Assembly: GCA_035567895.1 (NCBI GenBank)
Contig: DATMPC010000058.1
Location: 248,001 to 312,000, forward strand
Length of the DNA stretch: 64,000 nucleotides
Reading direction: 5' to 3'
Source of the DNA: Terriglobales bacterium
GTDB lineage: Bacteria > Acidobacteriota > Terriglobia > Terriglobales > Acidobacteriaceae
Shown here: piece by piece, positions 44,885 to 51,486 of the stretch
How the letters are laid out: each line of letters starts with the position of its first letter
How positions within the stretch are numbered: the first letter of the stretch is position 1
Position numbers and translations under genes: made by a program
The notes under the pieces: generated by a model
The model's database searches: none
What the model was told of the DNA's origin: nothing
Seen by the model: only the letters and a program-made list of their open reading frames with translations

Positions 44885-45160
44885 CTAATCGTTCCTCTCA
44901 CGGAATTTCAGGGTGGCGGGTTGTGCTTTCAGCTTCTTCCATTTGACGAGGTCTCCGTCCTTCAATCTGGCGATTTCAGGCGGTAGGGACAAAGCTATCT
45001 TGGCATTCAAGCGAAAACTCGCTAGTGTGTTGTCCTCGAATTCCAAATTAAGGGCGGTGCAGTTTTCGTCATTGACGAATCTTACCTGCTTGATGACTTT
45101 GCCTCTCAGGTCGGGGTATTCCGTGCCCTCACCTTTTGCTCTCACAATTCTGTATCCCAC
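44885..45160 (-). CDS. Unknown-family protein, copy 4 of tandem paralogs
   Basis: A 91-residue protein with a GTG start (45158-45160) preceded by AAGGAG at about 10 nt. The core pattern is GKVIKQVRFVNDEN, then a beta strand LNLEFEDNTLASFRL, then DGDLVKWKKLK. The same pattern (GKxxxxVxxxNE, FxDxT, TGD) is found in three other genes of the cluster at 45182, 45727 and 46295. This copy is the most diverged: the TGD is KDGD. The fold is probably a small beta-rich domain. The function is unknown. Confidence 0.6.
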   Translation of the reverse strand: MGYRIVRAKGEGTEYPDLRGKVIKQVRFVNDENCTALNLEFEDNTLASFRLNAKIALSLPPEIARLKDGDLVKWKKLKAQPATLKFRERND

Positions 45161-45181
45161 AGTTCTGCCGCTCCTTGCTCG

Positions 45182-45412
45182 TCACTTGTCATGCTGGTAG
45201 ATCACGTCGTACTCGCGCACGATTTCGCCATTTCCAGTCTTCCAATCCAGTATTTGCGGTTCTATATCAATTCGGGGACGAATGGAAAAATGAATTGCTG
45301 TGTGGTCGGAAAAACGGACAGTGATATCGCGAAAGTTGAATTCGTTGGTGACTGTGATTCTCTGAACTGTTTTACCTGCTACTCCCTCGACTTCGACGAT
45401 CTTGTGCGGCAC
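45182..45412 (-). CDS. Unknown-family protein, copy 3 of tandem paralogs
   Basis: From the GTG at 45410-45412 (AGGAGG 6 nt upstream) the protein is 76 residues: PHKIVEVEGVAGKTVQRITV, TNEFNFRDITV, RFSDHTAIHFSI, then DWKTGNGEIVREYDVIY. The frame is open upstream to 45526, but the start with a strong ribosome site is preferred. It shows the shared pattern of the family, including the FxDxT and TGx motifs. The function is unknown. Confidence 0.6.
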   Translation of the reverse strand: MPHKIVEVEGVAGKTVQRITVTNEFNFRDITVRFSDHTAIHFSIRPRIDIEPQILDWKTGNGEIVREYDVIYQHDK

Positions 45413-45449
45413 GGCACGCCTCCTAACCCGCTTGAACGACTTATCGTGT

Positions 45450-45722
45450 CTAACTGAAATCCAAATGGAACTGCGCCAGAACGGGCGTAATCTTTGCGCA
45501 CTCGCGCAAAAGCTGACGAGCATCAAGCTTCAGAGTGGTGAGAAAATCATCGATTGCGCTGTCGATATCTCCTCGATACTGTCCACGATGGCCCTTTATA
45601 TATTTCGCGTGCGGGCCATCGACGCTAATGTGCACAGTGTCCCAAGTGCAATGTCGGCACTTTGGACCTCCCGGACAGCCCCGATGAGCGCTCAAATACT
45701 TGCGTTTTCGCTTAAGTGCCAC
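45450..45722 (-). CDS. Small Cys/His-containing protein, 90 aa
   Basis: A basic protein with a possible metal site (HRGCPGGPKCRHCTWD near residues 13-28) and a helical end (DDFLTTLKLDARQLLRECAK). The start is GTG (45720-45722) with AAGGAAG about 9 nt upstream. It lies between copies 2 and 3 of the tandem paralogs, 4 bp after copy 2. The function is unknown. Confidence 0.5.
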   Translation of the reverse strand: MALKRKRKYLSAHRGCPGGPKCRHCTWDTVHISVDGPHAKYIKGHRGQYRGDIDSAIDDFLTTLKLDARQLLRECAKITPVLAQFHLDFS

Positions 45723-45726
45723 GGGT

Positions 45727-46017
45727 TCATCTTCCTTTCTCTGCGGGACGCCACGACGGAACGTCGTCAGGCATCAGCCCGACTCTCTTCATGAGTCTTT
45801 GATCGCCTGTCCTGCAATCGAAAAGCTCTAGTTTTCCGGTGAGGCGCGTATCCAACGAGATCGTCAGTTCGGTTTTGTCTTCGAACTCTAGCGAGATGTA
45901 ACGGCAGTCCAGTTCATTGGAAATGCTTACGGATTGGAGCACTTTGCCCTTAATCCCGTCTGTGAAGGTGTCCTCGTTCAATTTCGGCCTGTATCTTTTC
46001 TGACTTTGTCTCGCCAT
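45727..46017 (-). CDS. Unknown-family protein, copy 2 of tandem paralogs
   Basis: A 96-residue protein from the ATG at 46015-46017 (GGTGG about 8 nt upstream). Landmarks are GIKGKVLQSVSISNELDCRY, the strand LEFEDKTELTISLDTRL and DCRTGDQRLMKRVG. This is the clearest example of the GKV...NE...FEDKTE...TGD pattern shared with the genes at 46295, 45182 and 44885. It overlaps the XRE gene end by 40 bp. The function is unknown; the pattern suggests a small beta-sandwich or barrel. Confidence 0.62.
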   Translation of the reverse strand: MARQSQKRYRPKLNEDTFTDGIKGKVLQSVSISNELDCRYISLEFEDKTELTISLDTRLTGKLELFDCRTGDQRLMKRVGLMPDDVPSWRPAEKGR

Positions 46018-46298
46018 ACCGGTTTCCACCATGCCTCCCCAGCTTCTTCGATGTATCGCTCCCACCTGTCCGTGAGTTTCTCTACCGTGACATCAAGAAC
46101 GCGGGCAAGCGCACAGATTTCGCGCAACCCCCATTCGTCGCCCCCGGCAGTACCAGTCTCGATCCGGCCCAAAAGAATCAGCGGTATCCCCGATAGTTCG
46201 GCCAGTTCCTCAGTGCTCAGCCGTAATTCCTTTCGCATTGTCAGCACAGCCTTGCCGAACAGTCGAGCGTGCGCGTTCGCCCTCTCACGTTTGGTCAT
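45978..46298 (-). CDS. XRE-family helix-turn-helix regulator
   Basis: A 106-residue Cro/CI-type DNA-binding protein. The HTH is TMRKELRLSTEELAELSGIP with the recognition helix LILLGRIETGTAGGDEW, followed by LREICALARVLDVTVEKLTD, all about residues 20-80. The C-terminal 25 residues are Trp-rich and basic. It overlaps the upstream copy 1 gene by 4 bp and copy 2 downstream by 40 bp, so it is cotranscribed with the tandem family and probably controls it. Confidence 0.8.
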   Translation of the reverse strand: MTKRERANAHARLFGKAVLTMRKELRLSTEELAELSGIPLILLGRIETGTAGGDEWGLREICALARVLDVTVEKLTDRWERYIEEAGEAWWKPVWRDKVRKDTGRN

Positions 46299-46666
46299 AG
46301 GTCCCGCCGACTGTAATACTCGCGAATCATCTTGAAATCGCCAGTGCTAATGTCCGACAGATCGACGTAGTGAGTTGTTATCTCAGGAATGAAGCTCAAG
46401 GAGAATTGCGTCTTGTCCTTGAATCGCACATTGACGTACAGGGAGTTCTCCTCAACACCGTGGCTGATCCAATCGATTACTTTTCCGTGGATCTCCGGAT
46501 ATTTCTTTCGCAGCTTTTCGTGCCGGGCCGCGATTCTCTTTTCCAGGCGTTTGTGCTCGCGAGCCGATATGGGTTTTATTTCCGTATTGCCGACCCGAAC
46601 CACTTTGACTTTGTTTCTCATCACGCACTCCTGTTCTCCCCGCAGTCGGGTGTTTTCGTGATTCAA
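46295..46666 (-). CDS. Unknown-family protein, copy 1 of tandem paralogs
   Basis: A 123-residue protein, first gene of the small-gene cluster. The N-terminal half is basic and helical (SAREHKRLEKRIAARHEKLR). The C-terminal half carries the family pattern: HGKVIDWISHGVEEN, VNVRFKDKTQFSLSF and DISTGDFKMIREYY. The extra basic N-terminus is not present in the other copies. The ATG at 46666 gives MNHENTRLRG; an ATG 15 codons later (MRNKVKVVRVG) is an alternative. The function is unknown. Confidence 0.6.
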   Translation of the reverse strand: MNHENTRLRGEQECVMRNKVKVVRVGNTEIKPISAREHKRLEKRIAARHEKLRKKYPEIHGKVIDWISHGVEENSLYVNVRFKDKTQFSLSFIPEITTHYVDLSDISTGDFKMIREYYSRRDL

Positions 46667-47018
46667 ACCGCAGAAGCAGCACCGTCGGCGCTAGCTGGTT
46701 GAGACGATTCGAGACACACATCTCAACCTTTGCCCGATGGCTGTACCGTTGGCGAGTCGATTTCGTAGAAGACTACGGCGGATGGTTTCTGCGTAAACTA
46801 CAGCAGAAGTGGTGCAAAACGGGAAAATAGCGGTCAGGTTGCGCCAAGGAGACGAACCGATTACTTTCTATTGCAGCCATCGTTGCCTCCCAGAGAGGTA
46901 ATGGTGATCAGGGGCGCGTCGGTGTTGATGGCACCGACCCGTCCCCTTGGAACACGAGCTGAAATTGCTTCAACCGGAACAGCGTCACACTTCCCAGGGA
47001 GGATAGTGCGAAACGTCC
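46667..47018. other. 352-bp control region between divergent genes
   Basis: It separates the minus-strand small-gene cluster from a plus-strand HTH gene, so both promoters should lie here. I see no clear promoter pair, hairpin or ORF with a good start. A plus-strand frame ending near 46830 is Trp/Arg-rich without a start codon and was not annotated. Confidence 0.4.
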
Positions 47019-47261
47019 ATGCCCAAGCATAAACGAAATGGGTTGAAACATTCAACCACTTTCTCTAAGAAGGCGATTAACGCAGAAGATTGGGTCTCAC
47101 AGTCCGAAGCGGCTCGTATCCGTGGCGTCTCTCCACAAGCGATCGGGCGGCTAATCCAGAAGGGACGTTTCCGCACATTGGAGATCGGGGGCAAGGTGCT
47201 TCTAAATCGTCGTGAAGTGGAAACGTATAAGCCCCAAAGGACGGGACGACCTCGCAAGTGA
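47019..47261 (+). CDS. Small helix-turn-helix protein
   Basis: An 80-residue protein with an excisionase/MerR-type HTH: DWVSQSEAARIRGVSPQAIG (residues 24-43), then RLIQKGRFRTLEIGGKVLLN with the wing and REVETYKP. It starts with a basic segment (PKHKRNGLKH) and ends in PQRTGRPRK. It is the second of three HTH proteins of this kind in the element (36711, 47019, 47865) and may regulate transfer or excision. The ribosome site is weak. Confidence 0.7.
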   Translation: MPKHKRNGLKHSTTFSKKAINAEDWVSQSEAARIRGVSPQAIGRLIQKGRFRTLEIGGKVLLNRREVETYKPQRTGRPRK

Positions 47262-47288
47262 ATTAGTCGAAATCCTACGAAATGGGCA

Positions 47289-47390
47289 AAGGTTAAAGCC
47301 AAAAAGCCTATCGCCTTGCGGACTCTCCTTCGCATTTGCCGAACATTCGGAGCTCCCATGACGACGTTGTTCGCGGACTCGACGGAATTG
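47289..47390 (+). pseudogene. Possible XRE-type HTH fragment
   Basis: In frame with, and directly following, the stop of the HTH gene at 47019-47261. The peptide PIALRTLLRICRTFGAPMTT has the spacing of the last two helices of a Cro/CI domain. No start codon or N-terminal helices are present. It may be a broken regulator or the degraded tail of a longer gene. Confidence 0.3.
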
Positions 47391-47680
47391 CAAAGAGGGG
47401 CTCGCGCCGTGAGCGAGACTAGGATTTGCCTTTTCGTTATTAGGAAACCGTCGGAGTTCCGGCGACCTCGGCAGGTTACCGTCGTAATTCCGACCTTGCT
47501 TCCCGAAGTAGAACTCGAATCGATGGCAGTTCCTGCACCCAATCTGCTGGAACGATTCTTTCGTACCTATACCAGCAAGTGCCCGAAGTTCAGACTCCCA
47601 GGTCTGTAATAGGTATCCAGCCGCGAGTGATACCGGTTGGGCACTTATATGAACACAAGCGCAACTCTTTACAGGCTGCC

Positions 47681-47738
47681 GGGTTTGGATTTGTCTGCCC
47701 GCGGAACTCCGTCCTGGGCCGCTAGACCACCCACACGA
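47681..47738 (-). pseudogene. Degenerate tRNA-like sequence
   Basis: The minus strand has GTCTAGCGGCCCAGGAC (complement of 47711-47727), identical in style to the D-arm of bacterial tRNA-Glu or tRNA-Gln, preceded by a GTGGGTG acceptor-like end. Downstream parts do not fold into a proper anticodon arm and T-arm. It looks like the 5' third of a tRNA gene brought in by an earlier insertion, or a chance match. Confidence 0.3.
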
Positions 47739-47864
47739 CTATCAATTTCAAATGGTGTCTAAATACTCGTCTTTCTATTGAGGTACGAGTGTCTTCAAAA
47801 CAGAACCTTTGCATTGGAGGTGCTTTTGCAATGAGCGAACGGGCTCTTCAAAAGCTTGGCGATC

Positions 47865-48116
47865 ATGAAACTCATCGAAATGCTGGAAAAGCGGAACGAG
47901 GCTCTGAAAGTTTCTGAGGTGGCAAGAATTCTTGGGGTGACGCCACAGCACATCTACAAGATGGCAGCGGCTGGCCTGATTCCATGCTTTCACGTCAAGG
48001 GAGCAATCAGATTTTGGCCCTCCGAACTTGCGGAGTGGATCAGAGGAGAACTGGAGCGGGCAGAACGCGAGAGAAACCTAAGCGGTAAGGGAAACGTTTT
48101 GAAGCACGGGACATAA
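47865..48116 (+). CDS. Excisionase-family helix-turn-helix protein
   Basis: An 83-residue protein with a clear excisionase-type HTH: ALKVSEVARILGVTPQHIYK, then MAAAGLIPCFHVKGAIRFWP and SELAEWIRGELERAERER. The ATG at 47865 is preferred over a TTG three codons earlier. It lies 23 bp upstream of the DUF2971-like gene and may share its transcript. It could be a directionality factor for a nested element or the regulator of its neighbour. Confidence 0.75.
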   Translation: MKLIEMLEKRNEALKVSEVARILGVTPQHIYKMAAAGLIPCFHVKGAIRFWPSELAEWIRGELERAERERNLSGKGNVLKHGT

Positions 48117-48139
48117 CCTCATTCTCCTGGGGACCTACT

Positions 48140-48814
48140 TTGACTACGTCAAAAAACTGTCTTCGGCGTTATACGAATATCCCCGCCCTCATCTGCCTCC
48201 TGAGCGAACAGCGAATCACACTCTTAGATCCAGAAACCTGGGACGACAAGAATGATTCGCACTTTCTTAAGCTCTATCAAGAAAAGAATGGATTCCAGTC
48301 CGTTTTGGCCCTCTGTTTCACGCGAACCAGCGAAACCTACCACCACTGGCGAGTATTCGCGAATGGGTCAAGCGGCGTCTGCATCACTTTTAAGCGTGAC
48401 CAACTCCTTGATGCAGTCGCAAAACAAACGGGCATTCGAAGCGGGGTCGTCAAGTACTTAACGCTGACCGCAATGCGACGCACGAGACTGACGATTCGCG
48501 ACCTTCCATTTTGGAAGCGTTATCCGTTTGAGCATGAGAAGGAGTTTCGAATAATTTACGAATCACGCGAAAAGGTGAAGAGCATTGATATTCCTATTCC
48601 GCTTTCTTGTATCGACAGAATCACACTGAGCCCGTGGCTAAATCATCGATTGTCCAAACATGTGAAGAGGAATCTTTGGTCAATTGAGGGTTGTCGTAAC
48701 CTGGAAATCGTGCGATCAACCCTGATAAGCAACGAGGAATGGAAGAAGTTCGGAGAGTCGGCGACCAGGCTGGCACCGGCATGTGGAGACGGTCACTGGC
48801 GTCATCCAGCCTGA
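48140..48814 (+). CDS. DUF2971-like protein
   Basis: A 224-residue protein. Parts that match DUF2971 are LRRYTNIPALICLLSEQRIT with LDPETWDDKND, then VLALCFTRTSETYHHWRVFA, GSSGVCITFKRDQLLD, and WKRYPFEHEKEFRIIYES. The family's activity is unknown, but members are common in accessory DNA. The start is a TTG (48140-48142); no ATG fits before the conserved N-terminus. It follows the excisionase-like gene by 23 bp. Confidence 0.65.
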   Translation: MTTSKNCLRRYTNIPALICLLSEQRITLLDPETWDDKNDSHFLKLYQEKNGFQSVLALCFTRTSETYHHWRVFANGSSGVCITFKRDQLLDAVAKQTGIRSGVVKYLTLTAMRRTRLTIRDLPFWKRYPFEHEKEFRIIYESREKVKSIDIPIPLSCIDRITLSPWLNHRLSKHVKRNLWSIEGCRNLEIVRSTLISNEEWKKFGESATRLAPACGDGHWRHPA

Positions 48815-49032
48815 TTTCGGCCCGGCCTACTGAGAAGCAATATCGCTTCCCCTCAATCCCAACTCGCATAGAAGCTGTCTCATAAAGCGACCGACTTCGA
48901 AAAGCGTGATTCGACGCTCGTTTTGTAAATACTTGCCGACTTGCCGGTACTGATCGCCCGCTGTCCGTCTGGATTCCTTCCGGCTTGGCGACGATCCAGA
49001 ACTTTATAGTAACTATCCTCGATGTGTCCCAG

Positions 49033-50019
49033 TCATGAGGCCGATGCGAAACGCTTTCGGTACTCGCGCGGAGAAATGCCCAAGCTTCTAACGAAAGCCA
49101 AGCGCATTTGCTCTTCGCCGCTGAAGCCGCAACCTTCGGCAATGGTTTCGATACGGTCTGTTGTCTCTTCAAGCCGCCGACGTGCTGTATCCAGGCGAAT
49201 TGCTTCTATGGCCTTCGCCGGCGTTCGGCCACGTGTCTGCATGTAAACTCGCGCGAAGTTGCGCGGACTCATGTGTAAGCGATCGGCCAGCGCCTCGACG
49301 CGAAGATCGCTTCTCAGGTGTTCTGCGATCCATTGTTCAAGCTCGTTGAACTGGTCTGAGTCAGAGTGCGCCTGGGCATCGAGCAAAGCGCTGTATTGCG
49401 ACTGGCCGCCCGCACGCTTGAGATAAACCACAAGAATCCGTGCCACCTTGATCGCGACCTCGTGTCCCGCGTCCTGCTCGATCAGAGCCAACGCCAGATC
49501 AATGCCGGCACTACTGCCCGCCGAACTCCACACCTTGCGATCGTGAACGTAGATGGCATCTGGCTCTACGGTTACTTTAGGATGACGACTGGCCAGCAGT
49601 GACGCATGCATCCAGTGCGTCGCCGCTCGCCGTCCATCGAGGATTCCTGCGGCAGCCAACAAGAAACTACCGACACAAACCGAGCAGATCCGCCTGCAGG
49701 CAGGTGCAGTTTTCCTGACCCATTGAACAAGAGCGCGATCGCGAGTGACATCCTCCACACGAAGCGCGCCAAGGACAATTAACGTATCGATGGTCTTGCC
49801 CGAGACGCTGCGCGCTGATTTTGTATTCAGTTCAACGCCATTTGCAGTCTTGACGCGTCCGCCACGCGCAGACAAAGCAATGCATTCGTAAGTTGTGCGC
49901 TGTTCTTTGAGGGCGAAATCAGTCGCGACGGTGAACGCTTCCAGCGGACCAGAGAGATCGAGCAACGAGACTCCGTCGTAGGCGGTGAAAACGATTCGAC
50001 GAGAGGATGATGCTCGCAT
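49033..50019 (-). CDS. GlxA-type transcriptional regulator (DJ-1/PfpI plus AraC)
   Basis: A 328-residue regulator. The N-terminal DJ-1/PfpI-like domain (residues 8-185) has DGVSLLDLSGPLEAF, the nucleophile-elbow area RICSVCVGSFLLAAAGILDG and ATHWMHASLLASRHP. The C-terminal AraC/XylS domain (about 225-328) has two HTHs, VEALADRLHMSPRNFARVY and IETIAEGCGFSGEEQMRLAF. It diverges from the tautomerase gene with a dyad in the shared gap, so it probably controls that gene in response to a small molecule. Confidence 0.9.
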   Translation of the reverse strand: MRASSSRRIVFTAYDGVSLLDLSGPLEAFTVATDFALKEQRTTYECIALSARGGRVKTANGVELNTKSARSVSGKTIDTLIVLGALRVEDVTRDRALVQWVRKTAPACRRICSVCVGSFLLAAAGILDGRRAATHWMHASLLASRHPKVTVEPDAIYVHDRKVWSSAGSSAGIDLALALIEQDAGHEVAIKVARILVVYLKRAGGQSQYSALLDAQAHSDSDQFNELEQWIAEHLRSDLRVEALADRLHMSPRNFARVYMQTRGRTPAKAIEAIRLDTARRRLEETTDRIETIAEGCGFSGEEQMRLAFVRSLGISPREYRKRFASAS

Positions 50020-50086
50020 GGGAAGCTTGGCAGATTTTAAGGGAAATGTGTCGTTGCTACCAAGTGCTCTAACACATCAATATAAA

Positions 50087-50128
50087 CGTCGATTTGAGAG
50101 AGACGTTACTACCGTCTCAAAACCGACG
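50087..50128. promoter_or_regulatory. Dyad between glxA-like and tautomerase genes
   Basis: CGTCGATTTGAGAGAGACG (50087-50105) and CGTCTCAAAACCGACG (50113-50128) are nearly reverse complementary (CGTCG-TTTGAGA-GACG). It lies 24 bp before the tautomerase ATG and 68 bp before the regulator start, a natural operator position for the GlxA-type protein. Confidence 0.45.
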
Positions 50129-50151
50129 AGCAGCAATTAAGGAGGATTCTC

Positions 50152-50538
50152 ATGCCACTGGTTCGCGTGACGATGATTAAGGGGAAGTCGCCCGACTATA
50201 TCAAGAAGATGTCGGACAGCATTTACGAGGCGCTCATCGAGGCTTATGTGCAGCAGAAGGAGGAAACGTTCCAGATCATAGAGCAACTTGAGCCGGGCGA
50301 TCTGATCTACGCTCGTAACTTCGGGATTAAAGGGTCTCGCTCGGAAAATTTCGTGATCATTAACATCGAGTCAGACGCGCGGCGTCGGGGCGAAAAGGAG
50401 GCCTTACTGGCGCGTCTTTCGGACAAACTAGCTGCCTCGCCGGGAATTGCGCGTGACGATGTCATGGTCCGTCTCTCCATGACCTCTGGTTTGGAAGACT
50501 GGTCTCTCGGTAGCGGTATTGCCGTATCGAAATCGTAG
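50152..50538 (+). CDS. Tautomerase-family protein
   Basis: A 128-residue 4-oxalocrotonate-tautomerase-like protein. The initiator Met is followed by Pro (MPLVRVTMIKGKSPDYIKKM), whose free amino group is the catalytic base in this family. Length fits the longer members with two beta-alpha-beta halves. AAGGAGG lies 6 nt before the ATG. The substrate is unknown. It is probably the target of the divergent GlxA-type regulator. Confidence 0.87.
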   Translation: MPLVRVTMIKGKSPDYIKKMSDSIYEALIEAYVQQKEETFQIIEQLEPGDLIYARNFGIKGSRSENFVIINIESDARRRGEKEALLARLSDKLAASPGIARDDVMVRLSMTSGLEDWSLGSGIAVSKS

Positions 50539-50594
50539 GCTCCCCCGGCTCGGATACAGGTAAGTAAATAGATTCTCCCGGTCCGGGGGATGTC

Positions 50595-50678
50595 GTGAGG
50601 AAGTCGAGGTTTACCGAGTCACAGATCGTTGCGATCTTGAAGGAAGGCGAAGCCGGAGTCGCACTCAGCGAGTTGAGG
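50595..50678 (+). pseudogene. IS3-family transposase orfA, 5' remnant
   Basis: From the GTG at 50595, the frame reads RKSRFTESQIVAILKEGEAG and then VALSELR, the standard start of an IS3-family OrfA (HTH_8). It stops matching after about 28 codons and runs into the dehydrogenase remnant. A GC-rich palindromic stretch (cccggtccggggg near 50578) just before it may be what is left of the IS end. Confidence 0.7.
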
Positions 50679-50692
50679 GTGAGAGCGTTCCC

Positions 50693-50851
50693 GACGTTTT
50701 TATTCCGCATCTCATCGAACCCAACGCGCAATGACCCTTCCCGTTCAAGGAACTGACGAAGTTTTACAGCCTCGATCAAATCAAACAGGCTGCCAAAGAC
50801 AGCGAAAATGGCGGCACGATTAAGCCACTCATTCGCCTATCAGCGGCGTGA
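50693..50851 (+). pseudogene. Zinc-type alcohol dehydrogenase, C-terminal remnant
   Basis: The frame gives DVFIPHLIEPNAQ, an in-frame TGA, then PFPFKELTKFYSLDQIKQAA followed by KDSENGGTIKPLIRLS and a stop at 50849-50851. This is the typical C-terminus of aryl- or zinc-type alcohol dehydrogenases (KLxKFYxLDQINQAxxD...GxxxKPI). Everything upstream has been lost at the IS3 junction. Confidence 0.65.
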
Positions 50852-51190
50852 GCGGCGGAGGGAACTCCATGTCACAGGGTCACTAATCTCGCTTTCTTCG
50901 GCGCCCGTCGTGGCCAGTATTGCGCCGACTTTGCAGCACCGTTGCGTTCGTCACTCGCTTGCGTCACTTTTCGTCTGAATCGTCGGCGAATCCTGGAAAC
51001 CGTGGGGTAGTTGATGAAGCGTCGCCATTACACCTGTTAATCTTCCAGCGGCGTGTTTTATGAGACGAGTTGTAGTATTTCGGCGCGACTCGCCTGCCAG
51101 CCATTCAATAATTTCAATACCATTAGTTCCTTTCAACTGCCCCGAATCGGGCAGACACATTGCTACGTCTCAGTATCGAGAGGCGCAGCA

Positions 51191-51484
51191 ATGATCGCCA
51201 ATGCACTACTTCTCGCGCTGGTTCTCTTTATGGCGTTCTGTTTTGTCCTGATGGATCGCCTGAAATTCCTGATTCCTTACCGGCAACCGATCTTCCACGA
51301 TTACGGATGGGCAATCGCTTTGTATGCGGTCCTGCTCTTTGGCAACCTGTTCGCGAGTTTCTTTCTCTTAGCGCGCCGGTTCTTCCTCAAACACACAGGC
51401 CAGAAGCTGGTTTACGTAGACAAACAACTCAGAATCGGCGAGGACGATCTCTCCGCTGAAATCCGTGAACGGTCTGAGGAATAA
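51191..51484 (+). CDS. Small membrane protein of the transfer module
   Basis: A 97-residue protein with two transmembrane helices (ANALLLALVLFMAFCFVLM and IALYAVLLFGNLFASFFLLA) and an acidic C-terminus (GEDDLSAEIRERSEE). The ATG at 51191 was chosen because the upstream part of the open frame has no protein-like character. It ends 2 bp before the replication-relaxation-like gene and so heads the plus-strand transfer module that ends in VirB11. I recognise no family. Confidence 0.6.
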   Translation: MIANALLLALVLFMAFCFVLMDRLKFLIPYRQPIFHDYGWAIALYAVLLFGNLFASFFLLARRFFLKHTGQKLVYVDKQLRIGEDDLSAEIRERSEE

Positions 51485-51486
51485 AC

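Larger units (their letters stand above)
47262..47864. other. 603-bp region with gene remnants
   Basis: Directly after the HTH gene stop, in the same frame, 47289-47390 reads AKVKAKKPIALRTLLRICRT and then FGAPMTTLFADS, which resembles the end of an XRE-type HTH domain. A frame from a TTG at 47316 runs to 47609 but the rest has no recognisable character. Near 47681-47738 there is a tRNA-like minus-strand remnant. No intact gene is supported. Confidence 0.4.
50539..51190. other. 652-bp region with IS3 and dehydrogenase remnants
   Basis: Beyond the two remnants at 50595-50678 and 50693-50851, the part 50852-51190 shows no gene. It contains the likely start region of the membrane-protein gene at 51191. 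Confidence 0.5.

Noticed and set aside
46676-46830. Plus-strand Trp/Arg-rich frame ending in LRKLQQKWCKTGK
   Set aside because: No start codon with a ribosome site and no family resemblance; kept as non-coding.
46985-47542. 185-codon minus-strand frame over the HTH gene at 47019
   Set aside because: The plus-strand HTH gene has recognisable domain content and the minus frame does not.
48815-49032. Minus-strand peptide DQYRQVGKYLQNERRITLFE as a gene tail
   Set aside because: Looks faintly protein-like but is short, has no start, and I can link it to no family.
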